Shown in pieces: positions 13,561 through 16,258 of a stretch of DNA of 16,258 bases. A model generated the notes under the pieces. The model was not told where the DNA came from and ran no database searches. It worked only from the letters and a program-made list of their open reading frames with translations. This DNA comes from CADCTB01 sp964479465 (GTDB taxonomy: Bacteria > Actinomycetota > Acidimicrobiia > Acidimicrobiales > AC-14): positions 1-16,258 of the forward strand of contig CAYZMG010000092.1 of the NCBI GenBank assembly GCA_964479465.1. The letters run 5' to 3'. The position numbers and the translations under genes were made by a program. Positions within the stretch are counted from its first letter, which is position 1. Each line of letters starts with the position of its first letter.

Positions 13561-13944
13561 GTGAACTCCTGCCTGGCGTTGAAACATTCGCCCTGTCAGC
13601 CTTGGCATGTGCGAGCTCGAGCGTGCGCTGCCGGCCTTCTGATCGCCTTCACCCTCGGCGGAGGAGTCGGATGCAGGAGCTGCAATGAAATTGGGTGCAC
13701 GGATTTGCTGCGGGTCACCTCGCACGGCCTCCGCGCTGGTCAGACCATCGAGGTCTGCACCGTCGACGAGTGCGTGTTGGCTGGGCAGGCGGGAGCCACC
13801 ACCTTCGAAGACATAGCCCCGCTGTCCTCAAAGGTCGCCGAGGTAGTGGTCCGGGTCCATGAGAACGGCGTCGTTGCCTTGGAGCAGCGGCGGAACCAGC
13901 CAGTAGACAGCTTCCGGCAGGGCGGAACCTGTCAAGGAATTTGA
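13561..13944 (+). pseudogene. Lipoprotein-like gene cut by the second IS
   Basis: The frame may start at GTG 13561 or, more likely, GTG 13609. The latter gives MRARACAAGLLIAFTLGGGVGC, a plausible lipoprotein signal with the lipobox Cys in GVGC. The mature part is Cys-rich (RSCNEIGCTD, EVCTVDECV) and predicted exported. The frame crosses the left end of the IS at 13930, so its last few residues and its stop at 13944 come from IS sequence: the native end is missing. A possible remnant lies right of the IS (15474-15550) and ends CPPECKVVEVVVDEHGFA. Family unknown. Confidence 0.6.
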
Positions 13945-13953
13945 GACGATTCG

Positions 13954-14970
13954 TCAGCCGTTCTTCTGTGCGTCACTTTCGATCATCGGCTTGTTGATCC
14001 ACGCCACCGTCGGCAGCTTCGGCGGTGAGGGGCGGCGGTGGCGGAACCGGGCCGGGTTGGCGGTGTAGGCGGCATCGAGGGTGACCGCGCGCTTCGCTCG
14101 GATCTCGGTGGCGGTGCCGTAGTGCACCGAGGCCGGCGTGTGCAGGCCGATGCCGGAGTGGCGGTGCTCGTGGTTGTAGTAGCTGAAGAACTGCTCGCAG
14201 AAGACCCGGGCGTCGGCGATGGAACCGAAGCGCTCGGGGAACGCCGGGCAGTACTTCAAGGTCTTGAACGCGGCCTCGCTGTAGGGGTTGTCGTTGCTCA
14301 CGTGGGGCCGGGAATGGGTGCGGGCGATGCCGAGGTCGGCGAGCAGCTCGGCCACGCCCTTGGAGGTCATCGACGTGCCCCGATCCGCGTGGATGTTGAG
14401 CGTTCCGGGCTTGACGTCCTGACCGGCGGCAGCCCGGGCCAGGAAGGCCTCGGCCAGCTCGGCGCTCTCCCCGGGCGCCACCATCCAGCCCACGACGTAG
14501 CGGGAGAAGATGTCGATGACGACGTAGAGGTCGAACCACACGCCCTTGTCGGGACCCCGCAATTTCGTGATGTCCCACGACCAGCACTGGTTCGGGGCGC
14601 TGGCCATGAGCTCGGGCCGGGCCCGGGTGGGATGGGCGGCCTGGGCCCGGCGGTCGCGGACCTCGCCGGTGGCCCGCAGGCAGCGGTACATCGTCGAGAT
14701 CGAGCACAGGTAGCAGTCCTCGTCCAGCAGGGTGGCCCACACCTGGGCCGGGGCCAGGTCGGCGAAGCGCGCCGAGCGCAGCGTGGCCAGCACGACCTCG
14801 ACTTCGGAGGCGCTCAGGGCATTCGCCGGCGAGGGCCGAGGCGCACGTGGCGCCTGCGGCGGCGCCGGACGCTGGCGCCGGTAGTGGGTGGCCTTGGACT
14901 TGCCCGCCGCCCGGCACGCCGGCCCGGTGCCGATGAGGGGCTCCAGGGCGGCGACGCAGGCGTCGATCAC
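13954..14970 (-). CDS. IS3-family transposase OrfB (DDE integrase core)
   Basis: The 338-residue product starts with GTG, overlapping the OrfA stop as GTGA, so coupling rather than frameshifting joins the two. The catalytic triad is visible as Asp in SWDITKLRGP, Asp in IHADRGTSM, and Glu in YSEAAFKTLKY. The C-terminal YYNHEHRHSGIGLHTP is typical. It differs from the first element's OrfB (for example WFDLYVVIDIFSRYVVGWMV), so the two IS are not copies of each other. It catalyses strand transfer during transposition. Confidence 0.93.
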   Translation of the reverse strand: MIDACVAALEPLIGTGPACRAAGKSKATHYRRQRPAPPQAPRAPRPSPANALSASEVEVVLATLRSARFADLAPAQVWATLLDEDCYLCSISTMYRCLRATGEVRDRRAQAAHPTRARPELMASAPNQCWSWDITKLRGPDKGVWFDLYVVIDIFSRYVVGWMVAPGESAELAEAFLARAAAGQDVKPGTLNIHADRGTSMTSKGVAELLADLGIARTHSRPHVSNDNPYSEAAFKTLKYCPAFPERFGSIADARVFCEQFFSYYNHEHRHSGIGLHTPASVHYGTATEIRAKRAVTLDAAYTANPARFRHRRPSPPKLPTVAWINKPMIESDAQKNG

Positions 14971-15401
14971 GGCTTCGGCTTCTGCTCGGGCGCCGCGCTC
15001 TCGGCAAGCATCTCCAAGAGCGCGTGCGCTTTTCCCGCGATGTCCAGGGCCAGCTTGTGCTTGGCCAGGTCCGCCTCCAGGCGTTCGATGCGCCGGTTGG
15101 CTTTCGCCAGGGCGGCCGCCTCGGGGCTCGTCTTGGACTGGCGGGTCCGGGGCGAGAGACCCTCGACCGCGGCGGCGTCACGGGCCCGGCGCCACTCCAC
15201 GATGTGGGAGGAGTACAGCCCCTCCCGGCGCAGGAGGGCGCCCTTGTCGCCGTCGCCCTCACAGGCGTCGTACTCCTCGAGGATGTCCAGCTTGTACTCG
15301 GCGGAGAAGCTCCGCCGGCGAGGCTTGGGGGGCAGCGTGGGTTCGTCTCCACCCATGGCCTCATCATGGGCGCGCTGCATCGTCAGGGTTGGCATCGTCA
15401 T
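14967..15401 (-). CDS. IS3-family transposase OrfA (HTH protein)
   Basis: 144 residues. The helix-turn-helix region is RRRSFSAEYKLDILEEYDAC...ALLRREGLYSSHIVEWRRARD. A coiled coil follows (ANRRIERLEADLAKHKLALDI), then a KAHALLEMLAE end. It should bind the IS ends and pair with OrfB. It ends in the 4-nt GTGA overlap with OrfB. An in-frame ATG at about 15356 is an alternative start. Confidence 0.9.
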   Translation of the reverse strand: MTMPTLTMQRAHDEAMGGDEPTLPPKPRRRSFSAEYKLDILEEYDACEGDGDKGALLRREGLYSSHIVEWRRARDAAAVEGLSPRTRQSKTSPEAAALAKANRRIERLEADLAKHKLALDIAGKAHALLEMLAESAAPEQKPKP

Positions 15402-15473
15402 CGTTGTCTAGGTGATCCCGTCTCGCCCTTGAGGGATGGTCGTCTACCTCGGACGTCTCACGTCACCCTGACA

Positions 15474-15550
15474 GAAAGGGGAACGGTGGGGGGTGTCCGC
15501 CGGAGTGCAAGGTGGTAGAGGTCGTGGTCGACGAGCACGGATTCGCATAA
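15474..15550 (+). pseudogene. Possible 3' remnant of the IS-split gene
   Basis: Directly right of the IS a frame reads KGNGGGCPPECKVVEVVVD and ends at TAA 15550. It is Cys-rich like the gene at 13561, and its KVVEVVVDEHG echoes KVAEVVVRVHENG in that gene, which could indicate an internal repeat. The frames would join only if the junction differs by a base or two from a simple 3-bp duplication. The opposite strand is also open here, so this is tentative. Confidence 0.3.
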
Positions 15551-15600
15551 GTCCCGGACAGGGTCCGAGTAGAGGGCTCCAATCGGGCCGCGGCCATCGC

Positions 15601-15791
15601 CTACCGGGAACGAGCATTGGGCTCCGGGCCGCGGTCCAGCGCAGTAGCGAACCGCAGCTCCGCAAGCTCCGGATCGAGCCAGTTCGCCGGGCGCCCGGCC
15701 CCAGGACACACATTGAGTTGAGCTCCGAGAGCGGCTCCAGCGAGAAGCCCTCGTCGTCGAAGTCACCTGCTCCGATCGCGGTGCGACTCAC
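15601..15791 (-). pseudogene. Small minus-strand gene with a frameshift
   Basis: GTG 15791 starts MSRTAIGAGDFDDEGFSL and reads on plausibly to about residue 33. From about 15690 a different frame carries NWLDPELAELRFATALDRG and ends at TAG 15601. One missing base in the GC-rich run at about 15686-15705 would join them into about 63 acidic, soluble residues. No family recognised. It may be a sequencing error or true decay, as at 6664. Confidence 0.45.
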
Positions 15792-15818
15792 GTGACCACA
15801 GACATAGCGACGGGGGCC

Positions 15819-15907
15819 GACAACCGGGATGTGCCGTGGTCTATTGGGTCGGGTGAGGCGCTAACCCGACCAGGATCGGCGGTGCCCCGTGTTACTGCTC
15901 GGGTTGC
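15819..15907 (+). repeat. attC-like array repeat, copy 19
   Basis: GTGCCG is at 15831-15836, GATCGGCGG at +43, GTTACTGCTCGG at the right end. The inner stem is perfect over 8 bp: GGTCGGGT (15847-15854) with ACCCGACC (15864-15871). The outer arms CAACC (15821-15825) and GGTTG (15902-15906) also pair, where copy 17 has CGACC and GGTCG. Confidence 0.9.
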
Positions 15908-15947
15908 AACGGCGGCCCGCCGAGGGTCGCTTGCCCAGGTTGGGCGT

Positions 15948-16258
15948 TCAGTGAGGTCGCTTCCTGGCAGCGGCTCTACGCTCCGATCGGTTCATGTGCC
16001 GCTCCTCGGGGATGGCGGCACGTTGCCGCTCCCAGGAATCCGGAAGCTCGGCCAAGCCCGCTCGTACGCGCTCGATCTCGTGGGGCGTCTGGTTGCGCAG
16101 GGCCTCGAAGACCTCGTCGGAGACCACTGAAGCGAGCATATGCAGCACCTCGTGCCGCTCATAGCCGGCGCCCAGAAGCCTCACCGCGGTCTCCCACATC
16201 TCCGGCGGGTCGTTGGCCCACAGCTGGTTGGCGACGATCTCATGCATGGCGATGTGCA
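15948..16258 (-). CDS. DUF1841-like protein, N-terminus beyond right edge
   Basis: The frame has an internal ATG at 16247, but it remains open to the window edge, and the residues just before (HIAMHEIVANQLW) continue the family pattern, so the true start is probably outside. Recognisable parts are HEIVANQLWANDPPEMW, LLGAGYERHEVLHMLASVVSDEVFEAL, and a Pro/Glu region ending in a basic tail (SERRAAARKRP). This matches what I know of the actinobacterial DUF1841-type proteins, small helical cytosolic proteins of unknown role. It is the first gene right of copy 19. Confidence 0.7.
   Translation of the reverse strand, partial: HIAMHEIVANQLWANDPPEMWETAVRLLGAGYERHEVLHMLASVVSDEVFEALRNQTPHEIERVRAGLAELPDSWERQRAAIPEERHMNRSERRAAARKRPH

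Larger units (their letters stand above)
13930..15473 (-). mobile_element. IS3-family insertion sequence (second, minus strand)
   Basis: About 1544 bp. Ends TGTCA(A/G)GG with TGAGACG following form inverted repeats at 13930-13948 and 15454-15473, with a 1-nt gap between them. It encodes two transposase proteins on the minus strand. I see no exact target duplication (left flank GGAACC, right flank GAAAGG), so either the ends are slightly misplaced or the flanks have changed. The left end lies inside a cassette gene. Confidence 0.82.
810..15907 (+). other. Cassette-like gene array with attC-like direct repeats
   Basis: About 18 clear copies and one degenerate copy of one palindromic repeat separate mostly single small genes, always in the same direction. 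Seen directly: conserved core spacing (GTGCCG to TATCG 42 nt in many copies), cassette-sized intervals, genes in both orientations, and 3' ends of genes packed against sites. Known: integron arrays have this layout, with folded attC sites in one direction. Inferred: a tyrosine recombinase related to IntI recombines these sites. Against a standard integron: the core (GTTAC, GTTAT or ATTCC) does not match GTTRRRY strictly, many genes face the other way, and no integrase is in the window. Confidence 0.6.

Noticed and set aside
14038..15411. Long plus-strand ORF of 457 aa
   Set aside because: It is antisense to the second IS transposase pair, which has clear DDE and HTH motifs.
810..15907. CRISPR array
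   Set aside because: The repeats are about 85 nt, imperfect, and separated by hundreds of bases with genes, unlike CRISPR spacing; no cas genes are present.
810..15907. Canonical dif/Xer modules
   Set aside because: The repeats do not resemble the roughly 28-bp dif core with AT-rich XerC and XerD half-sites, and they are much longer and GC-rich.
15993..16035. GTGCCGCTCCTCGGGG as a repeat copy
   Set aside because: It falls within the DUF1841-like coding region and lacks the right half; similarity looks like chance in GC-rich code.

Overview
This is a high-GC window with mixed ATG/GTG starts and many small hypothetical genes. Composition and gene style fit Actinomycetota (perhaps Acidimicrobiia); that assignment is inference only. 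There are no housekeeping genes, rRNA or complete tRNAs, and no recombinase gene other than two IS transposase pairs.

The striking structure is a cassette-like array. About 18 clear copies, plus one degenerate copy, of an imperfectly palindromic element run from position 810 to 15907. All are on the + strand in the same direction, whichever way the neighbouring genes point. Each copy has GTGCCG, usually ATCGGTCG-like bases about 11 nt later, and GGTATCGCCGG with its T close to 42 nt after the first G. Most then have GTTAC-like bases near +59 and CTCGG near +66. In several copies the arms pair although their sequences differ, and the variable middle often forms a hairpin kept by compensating changes. 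Copies are about 330-1340 bp apart once the IS elements are discounted, usually with one small gene between them. This is the layout of an integron cassette array, but the sites do not match the canonical attC core consensus well and genes lie in both orientations. I read it as an attC-like, possibly undescribed, recombination-site array. Its integrase would have to lie outside the window.

Layout. 1-800: end of an unknown protein, then a small unknown gene. 810-2590: three sites with two tiny membrane proteins and a chloramphenicol-phosphotransferase-like P-loop kinase. 2657-4120: a TolB-like beta-propeller lipoprotein, then a cassette with no convincing gene but strong hairpins. 4161-6006: four small membrane proteins, one with a zinc-ribbon-like start. 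6224-6899: a DUF6869-like protein and a frameshifted two-helix membrane protein. 7019-9921: an RDD membrane protein, a six-repeat beta-propeller-like protein and two small membrane proteins. 10086-11443: an apparently intact IS3-family element with a 3-bp ATA duplication. 11502-13944: a two-helix membrane protein, a membrane-anchored SMI1/KNR4-like protein, an unknown protein and a lipoprotein gene cut by the next IS. 13930-15473: a second IS3-family element on the minus strand. 15474-16258: a possible fragment of the cut gene, a frameshifted small minus-strand gene, a last site, and a DUF1841-like gene running off the right edge.

The genes do not form a pathway. They look like unrelated passengers, enriched in small membrane or envelope proteins and single-domain accessory proteins. 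Two of the genes look broken by one missing base each, which could be sequencing error or real decay.
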